A stretch of 64,000 bases of DNA from Symsagittifera roscoffensis (lineage: Eukaryota > Xenacoelomorpha > Acoela > Convolutidae), in assembly GCF_963678635.1 (NCBI RefSeq), contig NC_087063.1:32748599-32812598 (forward strand), in the 5' to 3' direction. Below, in pieces: positions 52,445 through 64,000 of this stretch (its first letter is position 1; every line of letters begins with the position of its first letter). The position numbers and the translations under genes were made by a program. The notes under the pieces are model-generated. The model saw nothing but the letters and a program-made list of their open reading frames with translations, made no database searches and was not told the DNA's origin.

Positions 52445-52876
52445 GTGTGCTTACCACTGTTTCCACAATATACTTACTATCACTCAAATCCTAACGACGA
52501 TCAACCAAATTACGTTATCGAAAATGCCTTAAATCCCACACTTTCATGGACCTCACATTATCATTTCAGTAATCCTTTATCACTTCCACTATGTAATAAT
52601 CCAGACAAGAAGGATTTATGTCACATTAGACTATATCACTTAGCCACAGCACTTCATGAAAAACAATTCACAACAATCGGATTAAACCAAACACTAAATA
52701 GATTCACTGTACAAAAAGCTAACCGATTTTCCAATAAACATTATGATCACGCCATTGCACTACCCAATGAAGATAACTTTTTAGATGATGATACTAACGC
52801 TAACCCCCAACTAGCTGAAAAATTTTTCTTCAAATCACAATATGTGTTTCCTATAAACTGCTTGAAAAAATTATGA
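52445..52876 (+). pseudogene. Unassigned retroelement ORF, copy D
   Basis: 143 codons matching 41019-41450. Flanking text is coding-like but interrupted. Family not recognised. Confidence 0.4.
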
Positions 52877-54069
52877 TCACATTATATCCACAGCACTTCG
52901 CGACACAAAAGCCCACGAATCCTATTTCACAAAATTTAACCTTTTTTCACTAGCCTTTATTTTCCTAACACTAAAAGAACGTGACTTACACTGCTCGCAT
53001 CAAATAACGTTACGCACAAAACAAACTCACACAAACACTTATTATAAATTCATACAACAACATTACACAACTAATACACCATCACAAAACCCATCGATTT
53101 CAATTTAATCTCCGAATACACTTCACCATTCTTCTTAAACTTCACATAATGTATAAAAAACACTTAAATGCAGGGAATCATTAGAAACTACGACCCTATC
53201 CGACAAATGTATATATTCTGCCCACTAACCCGAAATGAATCCCGTCCACTAATTGTATCTCACGAATATATACAGTCCGCTGAAATCCCAATCCTAGAAT
53301 ACATTGACATCACTAAATAAAATCATAAGCTTTTCAATCTGATCCAAAACACACCGCATGAATTCTTACCAAGTAGTGAAGAGCACAAGATCATCAAAGC
53401 ACTTGAACTGCTTTGGCCTCTACTGCGAACGAAATATATCACCCGCTTGCTTGCTAATGTTCTAACATCATCGAACGTCATTCACGATTTTTTCCCAAAT
53501 GGATTTTTTTGCTGACGATCAAGTAAGTATAATTATGTATCTTACACTAATAATTTCAAAACACAACTAATCATTCTTTTTAAAGGGTTTACTTACTTTT
53601 TTAGATCTCATCACACAATCATCTAAAACAAACAAAAACAAATAAAAAAAATGAAAACTACTTTCTCGAAATTCTAGACTCGTATTAACAAATCGCAGTA
53701 TATTTGAAAAGCAGTAAAATGTTCCCCCAAATCGCAGTAAATTAAAAAATAATCCTCAAAGCAGTAAATTCATAAATTAAATCTCGCAAAAGCAATAAAG
53801 TTAATTTTTCAATGTAGTAAATTCATAAAAAATTGCAGATAAGTTAAAAAGTACTAATTTTTTTACAAGACGCTTCTTTTATAGATTTGTTTCGTTCATT
53901 TGCCCATAAAACTTTTTCCACAATCGCACAGCTTGCCCACGAAGAATTGTTTAAATAATGAATTTTAAGTCGGGCGAGTTGCAACAATGTTCTGTTCTTT
54001 GTTTATAATAGTTGTTTTCTTAAAAGACCTTCTTTTTTTTGAAAAACTAACGTTCCAGAATTCACAGTG

Positions 54070-57000
54070 AGACGATTTCGTTGTTTTCTTTCATCTTAGT
54101 ATTTTATAATTTATCCTAAATATCTCAACTCTATTTTGGTATTAATGACCTTTCTTCAATCATTATTAATTCATTTGTTTTCATGCAACATACAATTTGT
54201 TTTTTTTTTTAATTTTTTTTTCATAAATATCAATCCAACACAAACCGATTGACCATGACTTATGATAACGAGGCCTAATGCCTTAGAATCAACTGAATCA
54301 TGAACGAAGCACTTTTGAAGACTATCAAAAAACTTAGAACTGCTATTTTGTGTTGAAGTTTCCACCCTAATAAAACAGAGAATTGTACCTATCTTTAGGT
54401 CGGCAATCCACTTGCCGCTCTTCGGCCAAATTTTTTAGCTATGGGTTGTAATGATTAATTTTCTTTACGCTCATCAGTCGCCCATGATCCCAACTCGCGT
54501 TAAATTAGGCGGCTATTGTCCTGACACTGGATTAAAGGTTCAATAGTCCCATCTAAGAGTACCCCTAATTAACTAATAAATTAGTTAACCCATTATACAC
54601 ATAAACAAATCTTTCATTAAGATTGATAAATTGAAAAAAACTTAAGAAACATTTATTCTCAGAAAATTCGTTTTTGGGTTAAACATAAACAACACCGTTT
54701 GAATTTAATTGCGAGATTTTTAATCTATAGTTTTCAAATGTGGGGTCAATGTTTAGATTCGGTTTTCATATTTGAGGTGTAAAGATTGAGACTAGAAAGT
54801 AATATGTTGTATACGGAAGACCACAAAATATTAAAACTTCAGCTTCAAAATAAAGGTTCAGAGCACATTTTTGCTCATAATTTTACAATATCGGTGTTTC
54901 AAAATAGAGAACAAATTAGGAGTCACATGATACTTTGAACTATAGACAATTGAATTTTGAGCCAAAAAACGTTAGGTTTGGAACTGTGTTTGAGCTATAG
55001 AGTCAGAACTTTTGGTTGAAAAAGGTCTAATTTCTGGTTAAAATTGATAATCTGTTTGCCGTTCCTGTTAAAAATCCAGAAGTATACTTAACGGAAAAAA
55101 ATTAAGACAAAACATCTACAAGCTGGTTCTAAATGGAAATTTTCCTTAATTTATCGGTTTGAGAACACAAAAGATGAGTTTTTGCGCTCAAAATTTAGCT
55201 TTGTTTTTTGGAAATTTGTAAAAAAAACTAACACTCTGAAAACCCCCATCACCAGTTTTTAAATTTGTTTTCCCAATCTAAAAATTACGTTTCAGGGCTT
55301 GAAACTTGTTTTCGGTACCAAAGTTAATGGTTTCAAGTCAAGATTTTGTAGAATAACGATGAATAAAAATTCTAAGCCAAAAAATTATTTTTGTATATCT
55401 GCAACCAAATATGTTACTAGTTCGAGCTCCTTAGTTAGTATGCTCAGTTGAAAAATGTTTTTGTTTTAGATATTTTTGAAAACTTTTAAAGCAATTTTAA
55501 CACTTCTATGGATACATATTACAATTTCAGCCCAAAAATTTAATTTTTGGGTTGTAATTGTAAAGACCCTAACTCTAAGGTGTGGTATCATAATTCAAGT
55601 TTAAGAGTTTTCAGCCTGAAAAGTTAACATTTCTAAAACAAGTTTTGAACCAAAAATAAAAATTTCGAGCCTGGAATACACTTGTCCAGTAGTCACAACA
55701 AGACTGAATTAAAATGATTTCGGAGTTGCTGAGTGTTTTAGATTTGTGGTTTCAGTTTCTTGAATTTTTGCTTCAGTTTTAAAGAAATACAGGTTTTTCA
55801 GCTAAAAATGCAGGATTCGTGTCTCAAATGTAAAATTTTTAGCCAGCTTTTGTTAATTAATGTCAAATTTTGTCTATGAGTGAGAAATTTTATGTTTTAG
55901 CCGCATGGTTTGACCAGCAAAACAAATCAATTTTTCAAAATCTTTAAACAATTTTTACTCCGTTCAAAAGACGTTCATCAACTTTTAGGGTCATTTCGTA
56001 ACAAAGGACACTCCATGTCATAACAAAAGCCACTAGATTTCATTGTTTTCTTTCATCTTAGTATTTTATAATTTATCCTAAACATCTCAACCCTATTTTG
56101 GTATTTAGGACCTTTCTTCAATCATTATTAACTCATTTGTATTCATGCACCATACATTTTGTTTTTAATTTTTTTTCATAAATATCAGTTCAACTCTACA
56201 AACCGATTGACCATGACTTATGATAACAAGGCCTAATGCCTTAGAATCAACTGAATCAAGAACGAAGCACTTTTGAAGACTATCAAAAAATTTAGAACTG
56301 CTATTTTGTGTTGAAGTTTCCACCTTAATAAAAACAGAGAATTGTACCTATCTTTAGGTCGGCAATCCACTTGCCTCTCTTCGGCCAGATTTTTTAGCTG
56401 GGTTTTAATGATTAATTTTTTTACGCTCATCAGTCGCCCATGATCCCAACTCGCGTTAAATTAGGCGGCTATTGTCCTGACACTGGCTTAAAGGTTCAAT
56501 AGTCCCATCTAAGAGTACCCCTAATTAACTCATAAATTAGTTAATCCACTATACACATAAACAAATCTTTCATTAAGATTGATAAATTGAAAAAAACTTA
56601 AGAAACATTTATTCTCAGAAAAATTTGTTTTTGGGTTAAACATATAAACAACCCCGTTTGAATTTAATTGCGAGATTTTTAACCTATAATTTTCAAATGT
56701 GGGGTCAACGTTTAGATTCGGTTATCATATTTGAGGTGTAAAGATTGAGACTAGAAAGTAATATGTTGTATACGGAAGACCACAAAATATTAAAACTTCA
56801 GCTTCAAAATAAAGGTTCAGAGCACATTTTTGCTCATAATATTACAATATCGGTGTTTCAAAATAGAGAACAAATTAGGAGTCACATGACAGTTTAGACT
56901 AAAGACAATTGAATTTGGAGCCAAAAAACGTTAGGTTTGGAACTGTGTTTGACCTATAGAGTCAACATTTTTGGTTAAAAAAGGTCTAAATTCTGGTTAA

Positions 57001-60000
57001 AATTGATAATTTGTTTGCTATTTCTGGTAAAAATCAAGAAGTATACTTAACAGAAAAACATTAAGTTAACACATCTACAAGCTGGTACTAAATGGAAATT
57101 TTCCTTAATTTTTTGGTACGAGAGCACAAAAGATGAGTGAAAACACCCATCACTCTGAATACCCCTGAAAACCCCCATCACCAGTTTTTAAATTTATTTT
57201 CCCAGTCTAAAAATTACGTTTCAGGGCTTGAAACTTGTTTTGGTACCAAAGTTAATGGTTTCAAGTCATGATTTTGTAGAATAACGATAAATAAAACTTC
57301 TAAGCCAAAAATTTTTTTTTTGTATATCTGCAACCAAATATAATACTAGTTCGAGCTCCTTAGTTAGTATGCTCAGTTGAAAAATGTTTTTGTTTTAGAT
57401 ATTTTTGAAAAATTTTAAAGCAATTTTAACACTTCTATGGATACATATTACAATTTCAGCCCAAAAATTTAATTTTTGGGTTGAAATTGTAAAGACCCTA
57501 ACTCTAAGGTGTGGCATCATAATTCAAGTTTAAGAGTTTTCAGCCTGAAAAGTTAACATTTCTAAAACAAGTTTTGAACCAAAAACAAAAGTTTCGAGCC
57601 TGGAATACACTTGTCCAGTAGTCACAACAAGACTGAATTAAAATGATTTCGGAGTTGCTGAGTGTTTTAGGTTTGTGGTTTCAGTTTCTTGAATTTTTGC
57701 TTCAGTTTTAAATAACTACAAGTTTTTCAGCTAAAAATGCAGGATTCGTGTCTCAAATGTAAAATTTTGAGCCAGCTTTTGTTAATTAATGTCAAATTTT
57801 GTCTATGAGTGAGAAATTTTATGTTTTAGCCGCATGGTTTGACCAGCAAAACAAATCAATTTTTCAAAATCTTTAAACAATTATTACTCCGTTCAAAAGA
57901 CGTTCATCAACTTTTAGGGTCATTTCGTAACAAAGGACACTCCATGTCGTAACAAAAGCCACTAGATTTCATTGTTTTCTTTCATCTTAGTATTTTATAA
58001 TTTATCCTAAACATCTCAACCCTATTTTGGTTTTACGACCTTTCTTCAATCTTTATTAACTCATTTGTATTCATGCAACCATACAATTTGTTTTTAATCT
58101 TTTTTCATAAATATCAATTCAACTCTACAAATTGATTTACCATGACTAGTGATAACAAGGCCTAATGCCTTAGAATCAACTGAATCAAGAACGAAGCACT
58201 TTTGAAGACTATCAAAAAATATAGAACTGCTATTTTGTGTTGATGTTTCCACCCTAATAAAACAGAGAATTGTACCTATCTTTAGGTCTGCAATCCACTT
58301 GCCGCTCTTCGTCCAGATTTTTAAATTAGTTTTCGGCTGAGTTTTAATTATTAATTTTTTTTACGCTCATTAGTCGACCATGATATAGAACTGCTTTTTT
58401 CTACACAAAAGTACTGCAGTTCTACACAAAAATATAGAACTGCTATTTTGTGTTGAAGTTTCCAACTTAATAAAACAGAGAATTGTACCTAACTTTAGGT
58501 CGGCAATCCACTTGCCGCTCTTCGGCCAGGTTTTTTAGCTGGGCTTTAATGATTAATTTTCTTTACGCTCATAAGTCGCCCACGATCCTAACTCGCGTTA
58601 AATTAGGCGGCCATTGTCCTGACAGTGGCTTAAAGGTTCAATAATCCCATCTAAGGGTACCCTTAATTAACTAATAAATTAGTTAACCCATTATACACAT
58701 TAAAAAATCTTTCATTAAGATTAATAAATTGAAAAAAACTTAAGAAACATTTATTCTCAGAAAAATTCGTTTGTGGGTTAAACATATAAACAACCCCGTT
58801 TGAATTTAATTGCGAGATTTTTAACCTATAACTTTCAAAAGTGGGGTCAATGTTTAGACTCGGTTATCATATTTGAGGTGTAAAGATTGAGACTCGAAAG
58901 TAATATGTTGTATACGGAAGACCACAAAATATTAAAACTTCAGCTTCAAAACAAAGGTTCAGAGCAAAATTTTGCTCATAATAATACAATATCGGTGTTT
59001 CAAACTAGAGAACAAATTAGGAGTCACATGACAGTTTAGACTAAAGACAATTGAATTTTGAGCCAAAAAACGTTATTATGAGTTAAAAAAGGTCTAATTT
59101 CTGGTTAAAATTGATAACCTGTTTGCCGTTCCTGGCAAAAATCCAGAAGTATACTTAACAGAAAAAATTTAAGACGAAACATCTACAAGCTGGTTCTATT
59201 TGGAAATTTTCCTTAATTTTCTGGTTTGAGAACACAAAAGATGAGTTTTTGCGCTCAACATTTAGCTTTGTTTTTTGAAAATTTGTAAAGAAAACTAACA
59301 CTCTGAAAACCCCCATCACCAGTTTTTAAATTTGTTTTCTCAATCTAAAAATTACGTTTCAGGTCTTAAACTTGTTTTCGGTACCAAAGTTAATGGTTTC
59401 AAGTCATGATTTTGTAGAATAACGATAAATAAAACTTCTAAGCCACAAATTATTTTTGTATATCTGCAACCAAATATGTTACTAGTTCGAGCTCCTTAGT
59501 TAGTATGCTCATTTTAAAAATGTTTTTGTTTTAGATATTTTTGAAAACTTTTAAAGCAATTTAAACACTTCTATGGATACATTTTACAATTTCAGCCCAA
59601 AAAAAATTAGGAGTCACATGACAGTTTAGACTAAAGACAAATGAATTTTGAGCCAAAAAACGTTAGGTTTGGAACTGTGTTTGAGCTATAGAGTCAACAT
59701 TTTTGGTTAAAAAAGGTCTAAATTCTGGTTAAAATTGATAATATGTTTGCTGTTTCTGGTAAAAATCAAGAAGTATACTTAACAGAAAAAAATTAAGTTA
59801 ACACATCTACAAGCTGGTACTAATTGGAAATTTTCCTTAATTTTTTGGTTCGAGAGCACAAAAGATGAGTGAAAACACCCATCACTCTGAATACCCCTGA
59901 AAACCCCCATCACCAGTTTTTAAATTTGTTTTCCCAGTCTAAAAATTACGTTTCAGGGCTTGAAACTTGTTTTCGGTACCAAAGTTAATGGTTTCAAGTC

Positions 60001-60680
60001 ATGATTTTGTAGAATAACGATAAATAAAACTTCTAAGCCAAAAATTTTTTTTTGTATATCTGCAACCAAATATAATACTAGTTCGAGCTCCTTAGTTAGT
60101 ATGCTCAGTTGAAAAATGTTTTTGTTTTAGATATTTTTGAAAACTTTTAAAGCAATTTTAACACTTCTATGGATACATATTACAATTTCAGCCCAAAAAT
60201 TTAATTTTTGGGTTGAAATTGTAAAGACCCTAACTCTAAGGTGTGGTATCATAATTCAAGTTTAAGAGTTTTCAGCCTGAAAAGTTAACATTTCTAAAAC
60301 AAGTTTTGAACCAAAAATAAAAATTTCGAGCCTGGAATACAATTGTCCAGTAGTCACAACAAGACTGAATTAAAATGGTTTCGGAGTTGCTGAGTGTTTT
60401 AGGTTTGTGGTTTCAGTTTCTTGAATTTTCCTTCAGTTTTAAATAACTACAGGTTTTTCAGCTAAAAATGCAGTATTTGTGTCTCAAATGTAAAATTTTT
60501 AGCCAGCTTTTGTTAATTAAAGTCAAACTTTGTCTATGAGTGAGAAAACTTATGTATTAGCCGCGTGGTTTGAGCAGCAAAACAAATCAACTTTTCAAAA
60601 TCTTTAAATAGTTATTACTCCGTTCAAAAGACGTTTATCAACTTTTAGGGTCATTTCGTAACAAAAGAGAGTCCATGTCG
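54070..60680 (+). repeat. Tandem array of approx. 1.95-kb units
   Basis: Units begin near TTGTTTTCTTTCATCTTAG at 54081, 56043 and 57972 (spacings 1,962 and 1,929 bp). Unit 3 has a short internal duplication at about 58380-58440, and from 59603 a partial fourth copy restarts from the GGAGTCACATGACAG position and runs to about 60680. Each unit has an inverted repeat CGGCAA-TCCAC-TTGCCG (54401-54417 in unit 1) and a palindrome CCCAAAAATTTAATTTTTGGG (about 55528). No ORF of note is conserved between units, so it is non-coding and satellite-like. Confidence 0.85.
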
Positions 60681-60689
60681 AGTTTTTAT

Positions 60690-61920
60690 CAGCAATTTTT
60701 AACAAAATGTTTTTTTGATTATTCTCGCAACGACTAAAAAAAATTGAGAGCAAGACCAGTCTAAAAACTAAAATCAACACACTCGAAAATTACTGTTTGC
60801 ACACTAAATTTGCAACTCAAAGTAGGAATCAAAGTCACATACAATATGCTAGATTATTAACACTAAAAAGTTAATTCAAAATAAACTATTTACGCAAATA
60901 AATATTCAAAATAAAGGTTTACATACCACGAAAACTAATTATTGCTTCGCTCTTATTTGGCTTTTAAGAACAACAGCTCCCATAAAAAAATTGTTTGAAA
61001 TGAACTTTTTTCAGTTTTGAAGTGAATTATAGCACTCATCAGGATTTGAATTCAAAAACCAGGTCAAGAGAACTCAAAAGAAAAGAATTACCAATGAACA
61101 AGAAAATTAGAAGAATGCTGATGAAGGAAAAATTTTTTGAAACTAAAACAGTCTCCAGTCGGCTCAAACCCCCAAATATATATCTGTTGATACCAATTTG
61201 TCGTTGGGACAAAATAAGAAAGAACAGTCTTGAAACCAAGCTTTCAATAAACACTGGAACAATTTTTGGATGAAATAGTTTTGACCTTTAACAAGAAATT
61301 AAGAAAAAAAATGTGCTTAAGTTTTGTAAAATGGATCTCCAATGCAGTAGAAATGAAAAAATTAACTTATAATAAGTTAAAGGAGAAAAGTTTGAAAATT
61401 TTGGATTAACAAAATTTGAAACATACCGTAGAAGAAGCATAACAATCATGAAGAATACAATTTGGGAAGGGAGTATCAAGAAAAACCTCAAAAGACAAAA
61501 AAAAATTTCGCTTAAAAAAAATAGAGACTTTGTGAGAAAATGAAACAAAAGTTAAAGACAATTCCAATCATTCAAAAAAACCGAAGATTTTTTGAATTTT
61601 AAGTATCAACTTGTTAATTAAATATTAACTTTAAAACTTTTGATTATAGAAACACATAAACTGTAAACTGATACCTACGTGTATCGAACAACTAACTATC
61701 TAAAAAAGGGGAGTGAGTTATAATTTTGCATGTCATATGCTACATCAACTTTAAGCTTAAATTATTTTTCCAAGCTTTAAAGTAGTGGTATACTCGAAAA
61801 ACAGTTGATTTCAGTCCGCTTGAGTTGATTCCTTTTTCTTATTTTCTATTCATAATTGTTTTCCATTCAAGGTAAATTTTTGTAATTTGACGCTACAAAA
61901 CTGACAGAGCTAAGGTTTTT
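60690..61920. other. No gene recognised
   Basis: AT-rich. A plus frame at 61022-61273 (Lys/Arg-rich) and a minus frame at 61288-61548 (hydrophobic) are open but unsupported. Confidence 0.35.
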
Positions 61921-62110
61921 TTGTTTTCTTTCACCTAATTTTTTTTTACAATTGAACATAAATACCCCATTCCCATTTTAGTATTTAAAACAGTTGTTCA
62001 AATATTTTCAACTCCTTTATTCTTTTTCATTGTCATTTTTAACTTGTCTGTCTATACTAATATCCATTCACTACTAAGAAAAGATTGACTATTATCTATG
62101 ATAACATTAG
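61921..62110 (+). repeat. Diverged fragment of the 1.95-kb repeat
   Basis: TTGTTTTCTTTCACCTAAT through GATTGACTATTATCTATGATAAC follows the order and spacing of the first 180 bp of the array unit with many substitutions, indicating an older copy outside the array. Confidence 0.6.
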
Positions 62111-62565
62111 ATCTGACACGTTTGCTTTAATTTAATAATAATAATCATAATAAATTGTTTTCAAACAATATCTAGTTACAAAGTTAATTATAAAAATTTA
62201 TAAATACAAATTAGAATCGTTCGGGAGAACACCATTAAGCCAACAAGGCCCATTTTCAGGTGTCTCATTAAGCGGAGAACAAAAAAAAGTACTTAAATTC
62301 TTTAATCCAATGCAAAGGATTTTCTACCGGTAACCATTTTTTAAACGTAAAACCTCTTTATTCGCACCCACCTTAAAACCATTCTCTATAAAAAAAAATT
62401 AATTTAGTTTTCTCAGGTAGTCTTTTCTACCCATAACTTAGAAACCAACAGAAACAAGTTCTACTTATTGATCAAAAAAGTCGCAAAGTAAAATCGTATT
62501 CCCTAGAATGTAATTATCCAAAAATTTATGATTAAAACTATTTAATTGAAACCGAGAAGCCCCTT
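62111..62565. other. Spacer / LINE 3' flank
   Basis: No gene seen. It borders the stop codon of the minus-strand RT at 62566. Confidence 0.4.
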
Positions 62566-64000
62566 TCAAGAAATTGACCCAGGTGGGAAAAAATATATTA
62601 CGAAGTTGAACATTTTTCTAATTTTAGGTGTAATTGACCCTCTGTTGAATTTATTTCTGTTTATAGCTAACTTTTGATTTGTTTTTCGCTTTGAAAATAT
62701 CACGTTCAATTCTTGCTCAGTAATAGAATATCTCAAGGTTTCAACTTGGCACTCTTTTCGAATAATTTTTCCGGTTAATTTCAGAACTTCGTAAGCAAAC
62801 AATTCTCTTACGGTATATATTTTATTATCATGCATTATTTCAGTGATTGAATCCATCCTGTGTTTATAAAAAATTATTCTGATTAGCCTTCTGATTTTCA
62901 TTTCCAGTTCCAACAGTTTGGTTTTGTCGGTATTTGCATAAACTAAAACTCCATATTGGATGATTGGTTGCACGTAACTTTTATACGCAAATATTAATTG
63001 CTGTCCAGTTAGAAACTTTCTCAATTGAAAAAACACTCCACAGAATTGCAAAATTTTCTTCTTTACCTTATCAATATGCTGATGAAAATTCAATTTACAG
63101 TCAAGGAGAATTCCAAGGTATTTAAAACATTCAACATCTTCTATTTGGGTGTCATTTAAAAAATAATTTACTGGTCGTTCTTCAGTTTTCGTGCTCCGAC
63201 AGTATCTCATGGTCTTGGTTTTTTTGACATTCAGTGTCAGTTTGTTCTTGTCCAACCAATCATTTACTTCAAGCAAAGCTGATCTATGTGCAAAAGCAAT
63301 ATAGTCTTTGTTGTTTGTGGATTTCAGAACAGTGTCATCAGCATACAAAAGTACCCCTGTGTTTTTTGTGGCTATTTGTAGATCGTTTATGGATAATATG
63401 AACAAAAGTGGGCCAAGGATAGATCCTTGAGGTACACCAAAGGATACCAGTTTAAGTTCGGTCTTAAAAGGGTTAGTTTCAATGTACTGATAGCGATTGT
63501 CAAGGTAAGATTCCAATAGATTTAAGACAGGCCCTCTGAATCCCATTTGTTCCAATTTTATTAACAGACAAGAGTGATCAACTGTGTCAAAAGCCTTTGT
63601 TAGGTCTAAAAACGTATTCTGAACAGTTAGTTTTTGTTCGATAGCGATGTTGAAACTTCTTCCAACAATGTAAGGATGGCTTCAACAGTGCTTCTATCTG
63701 ATCTGAAGCCAAACTGAGTGTTTCGGATGATATTAAACTTGTCTACATATGATTGGGCTCGTTTAAAAATTATACGCTCAAAAATTTTGCCCAGAACTGG
63801 AAGAAGCGAAATTGGTCTATAGTCTGAGGGGTCATCGATGTCTCCCTCCTTGAAAATTGGAACAATTTTTGCAATTTGTAAACAATTTGGGTAGATTCCT
63901 GAGGTTAGGCAGTCATTAAAAATTTCAGTCAAAGGGCCTGCTAGTATAGTTTTCAAATGCTTGACAAGAACAGTGTTGATATCATAGCAATCTGTACTAT
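62566..64000 (-). pseudogene. Second LINE: reverse transcriptase (partial, frameshifted)
   Basis: Minus-strand RT in two frames: 63627-64000 with DPSDYRPISLLPVLGKIFER and TQFGFRSDRST, and 62566 to about 63630 with DLTKAFDTVDH, GVPQGSILGPLLF, the catalytic YADDT and KYLGILLDCKLNF. A frame change near 63630 separates them. The endonuclease would lie beyond the window end. It is Jockey/CR1-like but clearly a different family from the 11.85-14.7 kb LINE (YADDT versus FADDNN). Confidence 0.88.

Larger units (their letters stand above)
48723..53958 (+). mobile_element. Retroelement unit, copy D (long, internally deleted, no Polinton)
   Basis: Covers the leader (from ACTTGTCAAACGCTC), the gag-like ORF (49925-50548), the DSGAE motif, env remnants and the 3' part to 53958. 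Relative to copy A it lacks about 1 kb (A positions 17345-18385), with a 42-bp tandem repeat at the deletion scar (50731 and 50773). Its first 450 bp resemble copy B and the following part copy C, so it is a mosaic. Confidence 0.72.

Noticed and set aside
54070..60680. Possible CRISPR-like or rDNA spacer repeats
   Set aside because: Unit length near 2 kb, no short direct repeats with unique spacers, and no rRNA text.

Overview
The window is AT-rich animal DNA: intron-split exons, non-LTR retrotransposons, hAT-like MITEs, a tRNA-derived SINE, an endogenised env-type retroelement and, at its centre, a near-complete Polinton/Maverick (adintovirus-like) element. CYP2-like P450 exons and the mix of transposons suggest an arthropod (hexapod or crustacean); this is inference, as no barcode-type gene is present.

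Layout. 1-1.2 kb: minus-strand exons of a leucine-rich-repeat protein. 2.3-2.6 kb: a tRNA-derived SINE. 5.2-10.6 kb: several copies of one approx. 0.4 kb hAT-like MITE; two of them bracket two internal P450 exons, and the composite is flanked by a perfect 8-bp duplication. 10.6-11.4 kb: P450 first exon, repeated at 44.0-44.9 kb. 11.85-14.7 kb: a 5'-truncated, frameshifted LINE. 15.1-19.3 and 40.3-42.5 kb: the two halves of a degenerate env-bearing retroelement unit, split by the Polinton. 42.9-43.7 kb: relic of a second Polinton. 43.8-44.0 kb: a small 14-bp-TIR MITE. 45.3-54.0 kb: three more rearranged copies of the retroelement unit. 54.07-60.7 kb: tandem repeats of approx. 1.95 kb. 62.6-64.0 kb: a second LINE reverse transcriptase running off the window end.

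The Polinton (19323-40266, 20,944 bp) has terminal inverted repeats and a 6-bp target duplication ATAGCA. The paralogous retroelement copy at 51.7 kb shows the unoccupied site. The minus strand carries the virion block: adenain-like protease, double-jelly-roll major capsid protein, basic core protein, penton-like minor capsid protein, rve integrase, a conserved LIPR-type protein, a small conserved protein, packaging ATPase and a two-TM protein. Farther right on the same strand is a block of unfamiliar genes (a DxE nuclease-like protein, a protein with an HUH-like motif, a PC4-like protein, and two small paralogues). A 2.18-kb segment of this block is tandemly duplicated with no difference seen where I compared it. 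The plus strand carries an NLS-bearing protein and a protein-primed-type DNA polymerase B with N-terminal zinc fingers, one apparent intron and a long acidic tail. E2F-like sites lie just upstream of polB.

Together the genes cover integration (INT, TIRs), replication (PolB and possibly the HUH-like and PC4-like proteins), and capsid assembly, maturation and packaging (MCP, penton, core, PRO, ATPase). The main open reading frames look intact apart from the duplication, so the insertion appears young. The most novel material is the 27-32 kb accessory block, the P450-carrying MITE composite, and the nested retroelement / Polinton / relic-Polinton stratigraphy.
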